Part shown: positions 53,093 through 61,021 of the stretch, piece after piece | How positions within the stretch are numbered: the stretch's first letter is position 1 | How the letters are laid out: each line of letters opens with the position of its first letter | Origin: Kitasatospora sp. NBC_00458 | Lineage (GTDB): Bacteria > Actinomycetota > Actinomycetes > Streptomycetales > Streptomycetaceae | NCBI RefSeq assembly: GCF_036013975.1 | Contig: NZ_CP107904.1 | Coordinates: forward strand, 6,287,001-6,351,000 | Direction: 5' to 3' | Length of the DNA stretch: 64,000 nt | Notes under the pieces: model-generated | What the model saw: only the letters and a program-made list of their open reading frames with translations | Told to the model about the DNA's origin: nothing | The model's database searches: none | Position numbers and translations under genes: made by a program

Positions 53093-53802
53093 CTGAGACC
53101 GTTGAGCAGCAGCCGGAGAAGAAGAAGGCACGGGACCTGAACCAGGTCATCCGCTACACCATGTGGTCGGTGTTCAAGCTCAAGGGCGCACTGCCCGAGG
53201 ACCGCGCCGCGCTGGCCGCGGAGGTCGACGAGCTGTTCGCCCAGCTCGACGCCAAGGACGTCACGGTGCGCGGCACCTACGACGTCTCCGGTCTCCGCGC
53301 GGACGCCGACATCCTGGTCTGGTGGCACGCCGCCGACTCCGACGACCTGCAGGAGGCGTACAACCGCTTCCGCCGCACCGGCCTCGGCCGGGAGCTGGAG
53401 CCGGTCTGGTCGAACATGGCGCTGCACCGCCCGGCCGAGTTCAACAAGTCGCACATCCCGGCGTTCCTCGCCGACGAGCGCCCGCGCGACTACGTCTGCG
53501 TGTACCCGTTCGTCCGCTCCTACGAGTGGTACCTGCTGCCGGACGCCGAGCGGCGCGCGATGCTCGCCGAGCACGGCCAGATGGCGCGCGGCTACCCGGA
53601 CGTGCGGGCCAACACGGTCGCCTCGTTCGCGCTGGGCGACTACGAGTGGCTGCTCGCCTTCGAGGCGGACGAGCTGCACCGGATCGTGGACCTGATGCGC
53701 GACCTGCGCCCGTCCCGGGCCCGGCTGCACGTCCGCGAGGAGGTGCCGTTCTTCACCGGCCGCCGCAAGCCGGTCAGCGAGCTGCTCAACGGCCTCGTCT
53801 GA
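53089..53802 (+). CDS. chdC: Coproheme decarboxylase (ChdC, formerly HemQ)
   Basis: A 237-residue chlorite-dismutase-like enzyme that converts coproheme to heme b. Counting from the ATG, His122 (KSHIPAF), Tyr139 (VCVYPFVRSYEW) and His162 (LAEHGQ) occupy the spacing of the distal His, catalytic Tyr and proximal His of the characterised actinobacterial enzyme (118, 135 and 158 there, as I recall). The ATG overlaps the stop of the oxidase gene (ATGA), so the two are translated together. The gene closes the coproporphyrin-dependent pathway in this window except for the ferrochelatase. Confidence 0.96.
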   Translation: MTETVEQQPEKKKARDLNQVIRYTMWSVFKLKGALPEDRAALAAEVDELFAQLDAKDVTVRGTYDVSGLRADADILVWWHAADSDDLQEAYNRFRRTGLGRELEPVWSNMALHRPAEFNKSHIPAFLADERPRDYVCVYPFVRSYEWYLLPDAERRAMLAEHGQMARGYPDVRANTVASFALGDYEWLLAFEADELHRIVDLMRDLRPSRARLHVREEVPFFTGRRKPVSELLNGLV

Positions 53803-53824
53803 GGAACGCGCGGCCCCGGCCGCG

Positions 53825-53865
53825 GGATGCCGGTCTCCGGGGACGCGCCCCGGCGGCCGGCATCC
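53825..53865. terminator. Hairpin between chdC and the converging membrane protein gene
   Basis: A 9-bp stem (53825-53833 with 53857-53865) enclosing a second CCGGGG/CCCCGG hairpin, just after chdC. Confidence 0.6.
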
Positions 53866-53953
53866 GCCGTTCCGCGGCCCGCTCCCGGGCCGTTCCCGGT
53901 GCGCTCGGTCGCGGCTCGGCTCGGTGGCGGCTCGGTCGCAGCTCGGTCGCGGC

Positions 53954-54730
53954 TCAGTGGCGGCGGAGGGCGGCGCGGAGGCGGGCGTCGGGGAGGGCGT
54001 CGGTGCCGTTCATGGCGACGGCGGTGAACAGCTCGCGCTCGTCGTCGTCGGTCAGGCCGTGCTGGCGCGGCGGACGGACCTCGCGGAGCACCTCCTGCCC
54101 GATCGGCGAGGCCCAGCCGGTGTACGGGTGGACGTCGACCCGGGCCATCAGCAGGGTGCCGGTGGTGAGGACCACCGGCAGCGAGAACCAGGCCAGCGGC
54201 GCCAGTGCGTCACCGTTCGCCAGGACGCTCGTGGCCAGTGCGGCGGCCAGCAGCACCAGGGACAGCAGCAGCGCCTGCCGGACCTGCCGGATCACCAGGA
54301 CGGTGTGCCGCTGGACGGCCGCCGGGGTGGCCAGACCGGCCAGTGAGAGCCGGCTGCCGATCTCCATCACGGTCGGGTGCGCGGCCATCGCCTCGCGCAG
54401 CTCACCGGTGCGGCACTGGCCCTCGGGACCGACGGTGGCGAGCACCGCGCGCTCCAGCCGGCTGCGCCCGCGCGGGTCGACGACCGTGGTCCAGCCGGTG
54501 TGGGCGAGGTGCAGCCGCCCCCGGGAGGCCATCAGGACGAGGGCCAGCTCCACCACCCGGTCCGGGCCGCCGGCCAGGTAGGCCGTCTCGTAGAGCCCGA
54601 TCCCGACCGCCTCAGGAGGCCGCGGCCCCTCCTGCCCGGCCAGTGCGTCGGCGGTCGCGGTCATCCGGACGAGCCGGATGCAGGACAGGACCGCAGCGAC
54701 GCAGGCCGGGAGCAGGAAGAGCAACCACAT
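53954..54730 (-). CDS. TIGR04222-like membrane protein without Cys tail
   Basis: A 258-residue protein. An N-terminal membrane span (MWLLFLLPACVAAVLSCI) is followed by a domain with GIGLYETAYLAGGPDRVVELALVLMASRGRLHLA that matches the TIGR04222 N-terminal pattern (also seen in the next gene). A pair of membrane segments lies in the middle (VRQALLLSLVLLAAALATSVL and LAWFSLPVVLTTGTLLM), and a basic helical end follows. It lacks the Cys-rich tail of its neighbour. Part of the MNIO locus. Confidence 0.75.
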   Translation of the reverse strand: MWLLFLLPACVAAVLSCIRLVRMTATADALAGQEGPRPPEAVGIGLYETAYLAGGPDRVVELALVLMASRGRLHLAHTGWTTVVDPRGRSRLERAVLATVGPEGQCRTGELREAMAAHPTVMEIGSRLSLAGLATPAAVQRHTVLVIRQVRQALLLSLVLLAAALATSVLANGDALAPLAWFSLPVVLTTGTLLMARVDVHPYTGWASPIGQEVLREVRPPRQHGLTDDDERELFTAVAMNGTDALPDARLRAALRRH

Positions 54731-54816
54731 GGGCTTGTTGTAGACCCGTCGCCGTCGCGGGTGGAACGCATTCCCGGACCGCGATACCGAACTGTGACGT
54801 CCGGGACGGGCCGGGA

Positions 54817-55872
54817 TCAGGAGCCGCAGCCGCCTCCGCCGCAGCTGGAACCGCAGCTGGAGGACGAGGAGGAGCCGCAGGAGGAGCCGGAGGAGGAGCT
54901 GCAGCTCGACGAGGAGGACGACCCGCAGCCGCTGCTGCCGCCGCACCCCGAACCGGACGACCCGGAGTCGGAGGAGGAGCCGCACCAGGTGGCCGCGGTG
55001 CCGCAGGAGGAGCCGGACGACGAGGACGAGGACGAGCCGCTGCCCCCGGCGTACGCACCGGCCCGGACGGCCTGGTCGGCCTGGTCGGCCGCCGCCGAGG
55101 CGAGCATCGCCTCCCGGAGTTCCTCGTCGGCCAGGCCGGCGGCGGCCAGGCCGCCGAGCGCGATGGCGCCGAGCAGCGCGGCGTCGGCGGCGCGCAGGGC
55201 CGGACGGTCGGCGGGCTTCCACGGCTTGCCGGTGTCCATCAGGAGGAGCTGGCGGCGCCCGGCGGGCGTGATCCGGCCCTTGAGCGGCCAGGTGACCAGC
55301 ACCGAGAGCAGGCCGAACGCGAGCAGGACCAGCGGGAGCCAGAGCGCCGGGCGGTCGTAGCCGGGCTCGTCGGAGTCCAGCAGGTAGGCGGCGGCGGTGA
55401 AGGCCACCACGTCCAGCAGGGCGATCCAGAGCAGCCGGCGGGCCAGCTTGGCGCGGCGCAGCCGGGCGGGGTCGCGCAGCAGGCCGCGCCCGGCCAGCCG
55501 GTCGCCGATCTCCTGCACGGCGGCGGAGCGCATGACCGTGCCGCGCAGCGTGCGGAGTTCGCCGCTGCGGGCCGGGCCGGCCGCCTCGACGACGGCCTGG
55601 TCGACGGCGTCGTACGCCTGGGTGCCGGTGATGGTGACGAGGCCGGCGCGGTTGACGACGGCCCGGCCGTCCTGGTGCATCCGGACGAGCGCGGTGTCGA
55701 AGACCCGGCCGGGGCCGCCGGAGAGGAAGGCGGTGTCCAGCAGCGGCAGGCCGCGACCGGGCAGGCCCTTGGGGAAGGGCACGCGCTTGGCGGCCTGCTT
55801 GGCCTGAGCGGCGTAGAGCACGGCGCCGATCAGCAGCAGGGTGGGGACGATGAAGTAGGTGTTGTGCCACAT
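54817..55872 (-). CDS. TIGR04222-like membrane protein with Ser/Gly/Cys-rich tail
   Basis: A 351-residue protein. The N-terminus (MWHNTYFIVPTLLLIGAVLYAAQ) is a membrane span. The conserved TIGR04222-type domain has LLDTAFLSGGPGRVFDTALVRMHQDGRAVV and GTQAYDAVDQAVVEAAGPARSGEL. Two more membrane segments come at about 145-200. Residues 276-351 are Ser/Gly-rich with nine Cys in SSCG, TWCG, SGCGG, SGCG, SSCS, SSCG, SSCG, SSCG and GGCGS contexts. This resembles low-complexity Cys/Gly tails seen on proteins next to DUF692 genes, and with such an enzyme at 56626 the tail is a candidate substrate. The start is the ATG at 55872. Confidence 0.8.
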   Translation of the reverse strand: MWHNTYFIVPTLLLIGAVLYAAQAKQAAKRVPFPKGLPGRGLPLLDTAFLSGGPGRVFDTALVRMHQDGRAVVNRAGLVTITGTQAYDAVDQAVVEAAGPARSGELRTLRGTVMRSAAVQEIGDRLAGRGLLRDPARLRRAKLARRLLWIALLDVVAFTAAAYLLDSDEPGYDRPALWLPLVLLAFGLLSVLVTWPLKGRITPAGRRQLLLMDTGKPWKPADRPALRAADAALLGAIALGGLAAAGLADEELREAMLASAAADQADQAVRAGAYAGGSGSSSSSSSGSSCGTAATWCGSSSDSGSSGSGCGGSSGCGSSSSSSCSSSSGSSCGSSSSSSCGSSCGGGGCGS

Positions 55873-56137
55873 GGGCGGATTCCCCCGGGGACGGTGAGCG
55901 TGGTGCCGCTCGTTCGGGTGCGCGGGACCTGCTGGTCCGGCGCGGGGTCTCGGGTGCGCGGCGTCCGGCACCCGGTGCGTGAAGGGTGGTTCGTGAGGTC
56001 CGGCGGGCGGGGCCCGGTCCGGGTGCCTGGTCCGCTGCGCGGCGTCCGGCTGCCCGGTGTGCGGCTCTGCGTCCGGTCCGTGCGTCCGGTCTCTGCGTCC
56101 GGTGTCGGTGTCCGGTGTCGGTCGTGGGCCGCCCGGG
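55873..56137. other. Gap inside the MNIO locus
   Basis: 265 bp between the partner gene stop and the Cys-tail gene start, with short GCGTCCGGT-type repeats at 56040-56130. It may hold a second promoter. No convincing small precursor peptide was found in either strand. Confidence 0.35.
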
Positions 56138-56629
56138 TCAGGCCCGGCGGCTCGGGCGCAGGGCGTGGCGCAGGCGGGTGAGCGGGCCGGGCGTTCGTTC
56201 GGGGGCCGGGTGGAGCCACTGTTCCAGGGCTCCGCGTTGTCCGGCGTCGAGCGGACGGGCGGCCGTCGTTCCGGCTCCGGGAGTGCTCCCGGCCCCGGCG
56301 GCGCCGTCCGGTCCGCCGTCCGGTCCGGCGAGGGGTTCGGCGAGCGCCCACGCGGCGAAGGCGCGGGCGTCGGCGCGGTAGCCGCCGGTCTGCGGGTGCC
56401 GGCGGGCGTAGGAGAGGAAGAGCGGTCCGTACTGCGGCCCGAGCAGGCGCGGCAGGGCGGGGGCCACCTTGGCCGCGGTGTCCCGCCGCTTGGCGGCCAG
56501 TGCGGCGGACTGGGACCGGACCTGGGCCGGGTCGAAACCGGGCGGCACCGGGCCGCCGGCGACCAGGGCGGTGAGCAGCGCGGTCTGCCGGGCGGCCAGC
56601 CGGGCCCGGGCCTCGTCGGTGGCGGTCAC
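56138..56629 (-). CDS. Partner protein of the MNIO enzyme
   Basis: A 163-residue helical protein without membrane segments. It has TALLTALVAGGPVPPGFDPAQVRSQSAALAAKRRDTAAKVAPALPRLLG followed by LFLSYARRHPQTGGYRADARAFAAWA, a pattern that resembles the HvfC/DUF2063-like recognition partners found with MNIO enzymes. Its GTG at 56629 overlaps the stop of the DUF692 gene (GTGA), so the two are translated together. This supports a complex of enzyme and substrate-recognition subunit. The Pro/Gly-rich end is variable. Confidence 0.7.
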   Translation of the reverse strand: MTATDEARARLAARQTALLTALVAGGPVPPGFDPAQVRSQSAALAAKRRDTAAKVAPALPRLLGPQYGPLFLSYARRHPQTGGYRADARAFAAWALAEPLAGPDGGPDGAAGAGSTPGAGTTAARPLDAGQRGALEQWLHPAPERTPGPLTRLRHALRPSRRA

Positions 56630-57561
56630 CGCTGCACACCGCCGTCCAGCACCCGCCGGATGGCGTCGAGTTCGGCGGCCAGTTCGGCGGGCGGCGGGAA
56701 GGCGGCGTCGCGCTCCAGCAGCACGCCGGGCGGTGCGACCCGGGCGCAGAGCTCGGCCAGCACCTCCAGCACCGGCTCGGTGACCGGGTGGGCGTGGGTG
56801 TCGTGCCAGACGCCGTCGACCATGGTGCCGCCCGCGACGTGCACGTAGGCGAGCGCCTCCAACGGCAGGCGGTCCAGTTCGGCGGCCGGGTCGATGCCGA
56901 GGTTGACCCGGTTGGTGTGCAGGTTGGCGACGTCGATCAGCAGCCGGACGCCGGTCCGTTCGACCAGCTCGGCGAGGAACTGGCCCTCGGTGAGTTCGTC
57001 GTCCGGCCAGGCCAGCTGGGCGGCGATGTTCTCCAGTGCCAGCGGGACGGGGAGCTGGTCCTGGGCGATCCGGACGTTCTCGGCGATGACGGCCAGGGCG
57101 TCGCGCGAGCGCGGCACCGGCAGCAGGTGTCCGGCCTCCAGGCCGCCGGCCCGGACGAACGCGAGGTGCTCGGTGACCACCGGGGAGCCGAGCGCGCCGG
57201 CGGTCTCGGCGAGCCTGGCGAGCCGGGCCGGGTCGGGCCGGTCGGCGCCGCCGAGGCCGAGCGAGACGCCGTGCGGGACGACCGTCAGGCCGCGGGCGAG
57301 GAGGACGGTCAGGGACTCGGGCAGGTGGCCGGCGCAGACGTTCTCGGCGACGACCTCGACCCAGTCCAGGCCGGGCTGCCGCTCCACGACGGTGTCGATC
57401 TCGCTGCGCCAGCCGAGGCCGACGCCGAGCCGGCCGGAGGTGCGGGGCGCGGTGGCGGCGGCGACCGCGGTGGCGGTGGCGACCGCGGTGGTGTCGGCCG
57501 GGCCGGTCGTCCCGGCGGTTCCCGTCGTCGTTGCGGGCGCTCGCAGTGCAGGAGAGGTCAT
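56626..57561 (-). CDS. DUF692-family multinuclear non-heme iron enzyme (MNIO)
   Basis: A 311-residue TIM-barrel protein of the DUF692 family. After an Ala/Thr-rich 40-residue start come GVGLGWRSEID, then metal-binding motifs in order: VEVVAENV (Glu), VVPHGVSLGLGG (His), VVTEHLAFV (Glu/His), LALENIAA (Glu), RLLIDVANLHTN (Asp/Asn/His), AYVHVAGG (His), WHDTHAHPV (Asp/His) and LLERDAAF (Glu). This set fits the multinuclear iron site of MbnB, TglH and ChrH. Characterised members modify Cys residues in ribosomally made peptides. The start is the ATG at 57561 with AAGGGGG upstream. Its likely substrate is the Cys-rich tail encoded at 54817. Confidence 0.9.
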   Translation of the reverse strand: MTSPALRAPATTTGTAGTTGPADTTAVATATAVAAATAPRTSGRLGVGLGWRSEIDTVVERQPGLDWVEVVAENVCAGHLPESLTVLLARGLTVVPHGVSLGLGGADRPDPARLARLAETAGALGSPVVTEHLAFVRAGGLEAGHLLPVPRSRDALAVIAENVRIAQDQLPVPLALENIAAQLAWPDDELTEGQFLAELVERTGVRLLIDVANLHTNRVNLGIDPAAELDRLPLEALAYVHVAGGTMVDGVWHDTHAHPVTEPVLEVLAELCARVAPPGVLLERDAAFPPPAELAAELDAIRRVLDGGVQR

Positions 57562-57840
57562 CGGTGCGCCCCCTTCTGAGGGCTGGGTGGGAAGCCGTCG
57601 GTCGGCGCGGGCCTCGTCGCCAGGGCCGCCGGGCTGTGCTGCTGAGGATGTCCCCAGGTGGTGCGGCTGCCAAGCCTCACCCGGTCATCTCAGAGCATTA
57701 TTTGAGCTTGGCGGTGCGCCGATGACGGACTCTAACCCCCTCCGCCGCGCCTCTTCGCAGGTGGGGGCCGTTTCGGGGCCTCCGGACCCGGAGAATAATC
57801 GGCTGCGGGCGGGTGGCCGGACCGCTAGCGTGACGCACCT
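57562..57840. promoter_or_regulatory. Divergent promoter region of the MNIO locus
   Basis: 279 bp between the MNIO gene (leftward) and the GNAT gene (rightward). It contains an AT-rich stretch (AGAGCATTATTTGAGC near 57692) and a TAGCGT box at 57826-57831, nine bases before the rightward start. Confidence 0.45.
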
Positions 57841-58761
57841 ATGACAACGCTGACTATTCGTGACTTCCGCACCGACGACGCCGAGGCTGTCGCCGCCGCC
57901 CACCGCGCCGGGCGCGACCATCTGGTGATGACCGCCGAGGCCTTCACCTGGCAGGGCGAGCACCAGGGCGAGGGCGCGCACTTCCGCACCTTCGTCGCCG
58001 AGCTGGACGGCCGCGTGGTCGGCTCGGTCCGCTGCGCGGTGGTCACGGGTACGACCACGAAGGGCATCGGCTACGCCAACGGCAGCGTGCTGCCCGAGTA
58101 CCGGCGGCGCGGGGCCTTCACCGGCCTGCTGGCCGCGGCCGAGCGGCACCTGGCCGAGCACGGCGTGGTCGAGGTGCACAGCTGGGTGGACGAGACCGCG
58201 GAGTCGCGCGCCTTCGCCGAGGCCCGCGGCTTCACCGAGGGCCGGCTGGCCCACTTCGCCGGCCGCGACCTGGCGCTGCCGCTGCCCGAGGCGCCGCCGC
58301 TGCCGGCCGGTGTCGAGCTGCGCCCGGCGAGCGAGTGGCAGGCCGACCCGTACCCGATCTTCGTGGTCGAGGCGGACGCCATCCGGGACGAGCCGGGCGA
58401 GGTCGAGATGGACGCCTCCGACTTCGAGGAGTTCCGGAACGGCGACTGGATCCACCCGGACCACGACCACGAGCTGACCATCGTGGCCGTGGTCGACGGC
58501 GAGGCCGCCGCCTTCAGTGCGGCGCACACGGACGGCGCGGACCGGTACTGGTCGGCCTTCACCGCCTGCCGCCGGGAGTTCCGGGGCCGGGGGCTGAGCA
58601 AGCTGGCCAAGCTGGAGTCGCTGCGCCGGGCCCGCGCCGCCGGACTGCGCCGGGCGTACACCTCCAACGACGCGACCAACGCGCCGATGCTGGCGATCAA
58701 CGCCTGGCTGGGCTACGAGCAGTGCGCCAGCGAGCGGAAGTTCACCAAGAAGCTGGGCTGA
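57841..58761 (+). CDS. Double GNAT acetyltransferase-like protein
   Basis: A 306-residue protein with two GNAT halves. The first has the acetyl-CoA loop LPEYRRRGAFTGLLAAAERHL near residue 82 and the second FRGRGLSKLAKLESLRRARAAGL near residue 240. TSNDATNAPMLAINAWLGYE in the second half is a typical GNAT C-terminal pattern. No Shine-Dalgarno sequence is seen before the ATG. Substrate unknown. Confidence 0.85.
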   Translation: MTTLTIRDFRTDDAEAVAAAHRAGRDHLVMTAEAFTWQGEHQGEGAHFRTFVAELDGRVVGSVRCAVVTGTTTKGIGYANGSVLPEYRRRGAFTGLLAAAERHLAEHGVVEVHSWVDETAESRAFAEARGFTEGRLAHFAGRDLALPLPEAPPLPAGVELRPASEWQADPYPIFVVEADAIRDEPGEVEMDASDFEEFRNGDWIHPDHDHELTIVAVVDGEAAAFSAAHTDGADRYWSAFTACRREFRGRGLSKLAKLESLRRARAAGLRRAYTSNDATNAPMLAINAWLGYEQCASERKFTKKLG

Positions 58762-59008
58762 GCCGCCCGCAGGTCGCCACCTGTCGCCTGCCGCTTGCCG
58801 CCTGTCGTCCGCCGATCGGCGGTGGGCGGGCGGCAGGCGGCGGCCGAAGGCCGGGCGGGGTGCGATCGGCCCCACCCGAACGGGTGAATTCGGCGCACTT
58901 CGAACTCCTGGCGCCGGGTGGACTGCAGTGTCGGGAGTTTCCGGTGTTCTACGGGGCATCACCTCAGCGTGGACAGTTCGTGCCCGAGTCGTCCGCGCTA
59001 GGGGTGCC

Positions 59009-59755
59009 ATGGAGATCCTGCTGCAGGTCCTGGTCGGCTTCTTCCCGGCCGTGATCGGCTTTCTCGCCGCCCGTTCGCTCGCCCGTACCCGCCTCTTCCT
59101 CCGCTACGGCTTCCTGCGCGCGCTGCTCGCGCCGTACGGCCGGGTGCAGATCGTCACCCCCAGCATCGAGGTGGCGGAGTTCGCGTACGCCAAGGACGGC
59201 TGCCGACTCACCAGCCGGGGGCCGAAGAACGTGCTCTTCATGCCGATGGCCGAGGCCCGGGCGATCGCCGAACTCACCGATCTGCTGCGGAAGATCAACC
59301 GGAAGGCGACCATCGAGCTGGTCACCGCCGGTGCCCAGGACCCGCGGATGCCGACCTTCTCGATCGGCGGTCCGGACGTCAACGCCTACTCGGCCACCGT
59401 GCTCGCCGGCGACTTCCCGGACTTCCGGCTCGAACACCCCAGGGCGGCCCGGGCCCGCTGGGGCGGCATGGCCTTCGAGGCGCAGTACAACGCCGCCGAC
59501 GAGCTGGTCCGCGACCACGGCTTCGTCTTCGTCACCAGCACCTCCCGGCACGCCCCCTGCGTCGTGCTCTGCGGCGTCTTCGCCTTCGGCTCCGCGATGG
59601 CCGTCGAAGCCCTGACCGCCGCCGGCCGGCAGTCGCCGCTGGCGGCGCTCTTCCGTTCGGGGGAGAAAGGATTCGCCGCCGTCGAGGGCCGGGTGATCGG
59701 TCTCGACACCGTCGACGTGACCGTGGAGGTCTGCCGCTTCCTCCCGGCGGCCTGA
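59009..59755 (+). CDS. Membrane-anchored protein of unknown function
   Basis: A 248-residue protein. The first 40 residues are hydrophobic and basic (MEILLQVLVGFFPAVIGFLAARSLARTRLFL), a probable N-terminal membrane anchor. The rest is a soluble alpha/beta-like domain with VQIVTPSIEVAEFAYA, PTFSIGGPDVNAYSATVL and a Cys-containing HAPCVVLCGVFAFGSAM stretch. The IGGPDVN run looks like a phosphate- or substrate-binding turn but I do not recognise the family. The ATG at 59009 is after CTAGGGGTGCC. It stands alone between a GNAT gene and an MBL-fold gene. Confidence 0.65.
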   Translation: MEILLQVLVGFFPAVIGFLAARSLARTRLFLRYGFLRALLAPYGRVQIVTPSIEVAEFAYAKDGCRLTSRGPKNVLFMPMAEARAIAELTDLLRKINRKATIELVTAGAQDPRMPTFSIGGPDVNAYSATVLAGDFPDFRLEHPRAARARWGGMAFEAQYNAADELVRDHGFVFVTSTSRHAPCVVLCGVFAFGSAMAVEALTAAGRQSPLAALFRSGEKGFAAVEGRVIGLDTVDVTVEVCRFLPAA

Positions 59756-59919
59756 GGCACCGACGGGTACCGGGAACCGGCCGGATCCCGGTCCGTGGGA
59801 CGCAGAGGTCCAGACCTCGATCGGTGCAAGGGGGGAGGAAACCGGACAGGGCGGGATGCTCCGTGACAGGAATTGTCTTGAAATGCAGGGGCCTTGCTCC
59901 ACTCCAGTCACATCATCGG

Positions 59920-59925
59920 CATAAT
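59920..59925 (+). promoter_or_regulatory. -10 box CATAAT, probable leaderless start
   Basis: CATAAT lies 7 bases before the ATG at 59933, with no Shine-Dalgarno. The -35 may be TTGCTC at 59894-59899. Confidence 0.5.
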
Positions 59926-59932
59926 CGCGCCC

Positions 59933-60958
59933 ATGACGATCAACCGTGCGAACGTGAGCGCGATCGCCGATGACCTGTACGTCTGGCTTCCGCCGAAGCG
60001 CGGATGGGGGCTCGCCAACTGCGGGCTGCTGGTCTCGCCGCGGACGGCGCTCTGGATCGACACGCCCTACGACCCCTCGCTCGCCGCCGAGTTCCTCGCC
60101 GAGAGCCGCGCGCGGCTGACCGCCGGGACCACCGTCGACCGGGTGATCGTCACGCACGCCAACGGCGACCACCTCTGGGGCGCCGGAGTGCTCCCCGACG
60201 CGGAGGTCATCGCCACCCGCGAGGCGCTGGAGCACATCCACTACGAGCCGACGCCCAAGCAGCAGCACGCGCTGGTCGCGGGCAGCGACCCGGACTCGCT
60301 GCTCGGCGGCTACCTCCAGCGCCACTTCGGGCAGTTCGACTGGTCGCAGACCGAGCCCGTCCGGCCGGACACCGTCTTCCACGGCGAGCTGGAGCTGCGG
60401 GTGGGGGACTACCCGGTCCTGGTCACCGGGCTGCCGGCCGCGCACACCGGGGGCGACCTGATCGTCCACCTCCCGCACCAGCGGGCGGTGTTCACCGGCG
60501 ACGTGATATTCGGCTCGACCGCCGAACAGCCCGGCGACCACCCCTCGCACTGGTCCGGGCCGCTGGAGAACGTCATCGCCGCCTGCGAGCGCATCCTCGC
60601 CACCGGCGCCGAGGTCTTCGTCCCCGGCCACGGCCCGGTGCTCGACCGGGCCGGCGTCCGGGAGCACATCGCCTACCTCGGCTACCTGCGCGAGCGCGCG
60701 CACGCCCTGCACGCCGCCGGGATCCCCGCGCTGGACGCGGCCCGCCGGATCATCGCCGAGCAGCGCTACCCCGAACTCGGCCTGCCCGAGCGGCTGGTGC
60801 TCACCATCGGCGCCGAGTACCGGCACCTGGACGGCACCGAGGTGCCGAACGTCCTGGAGGCCATGAGCCAGGTGGCCCTGGTGGCACGCGAGTTGGACGA
60901 GGACACTGATCGGCGCAGGCCGCGGAACGGGACGGGCGGCGCACCCGCCCGGGGCTGA
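59933..60958 (+). CDS. Metallo-beta-lactamase-fold hydrolase
   Basis: A 341-residue MBL-fold enzyme. The metal motif reads THANGDHLWGAG, with Asn where the canonical HxHxDH has the second His. Further ligands are in LPAAHTGGD (His), AVFTGDVIFG (Asp) and FVPGHGPV (His). The C-terminal 80 residues add a helical cap. Family members of this variant are often annotated as generic hydrolases. The substrate is unknown. The ATG at 59933 is preferred over upstream in-frame codons because of the -10 box. Confidence 0.85.
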   Translation: MTINRANVSAIADDLYVWLPPKRGWGLANCGLLVSPRTALWIDTPYDPSLAAEFLAESRARLTAGTTVDRVIVTHANGDHLWGAGVLPDAEVIATREALEHIHYEPTPKQQHALVAGSDPDSLLGGYLQRHFGQFDWSQTEPVRPDTVFHGELELRVGDYPVLVTGLPAAHTGGDLIVHLPHQRAVFTGDVIFGSTAEQPGDHPSHWSGPLENVIAACERILATGAEVFVPGHGPVLDRAGVREHIAYLGYLRERAHALHAAGIPALDAARRIIAEQRYPELGLPERLVLTIGAEYRHLDGTEVPNVLEAMSQVALVARELDEDTDRRRPRNGTGGAPARG

Positions 60959-61021
60959 GCCACCAAGGACACCCACCCGGGGCGAGCCCGCCCCTCCGAC
61001 CGAGGACCTCCGAGGACGTCG

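Noticed and set aside
54820..55050. Plus-strand acidic reading opposite the Cys tail (DEEEPQEEPEEEL-type)
   Set aside because: It is the antisense of Ser/Gly/Cys codons. The minus-strand protein has a membrane span and a conserved N-terminal domain, the plus frame has none.
57562..57840. A small precursor peptide gene for the MNIO enzyme
   Set aside because: No short frame with a ribosome site and Cys-rich end was found in either strand here or at 55873-56137.
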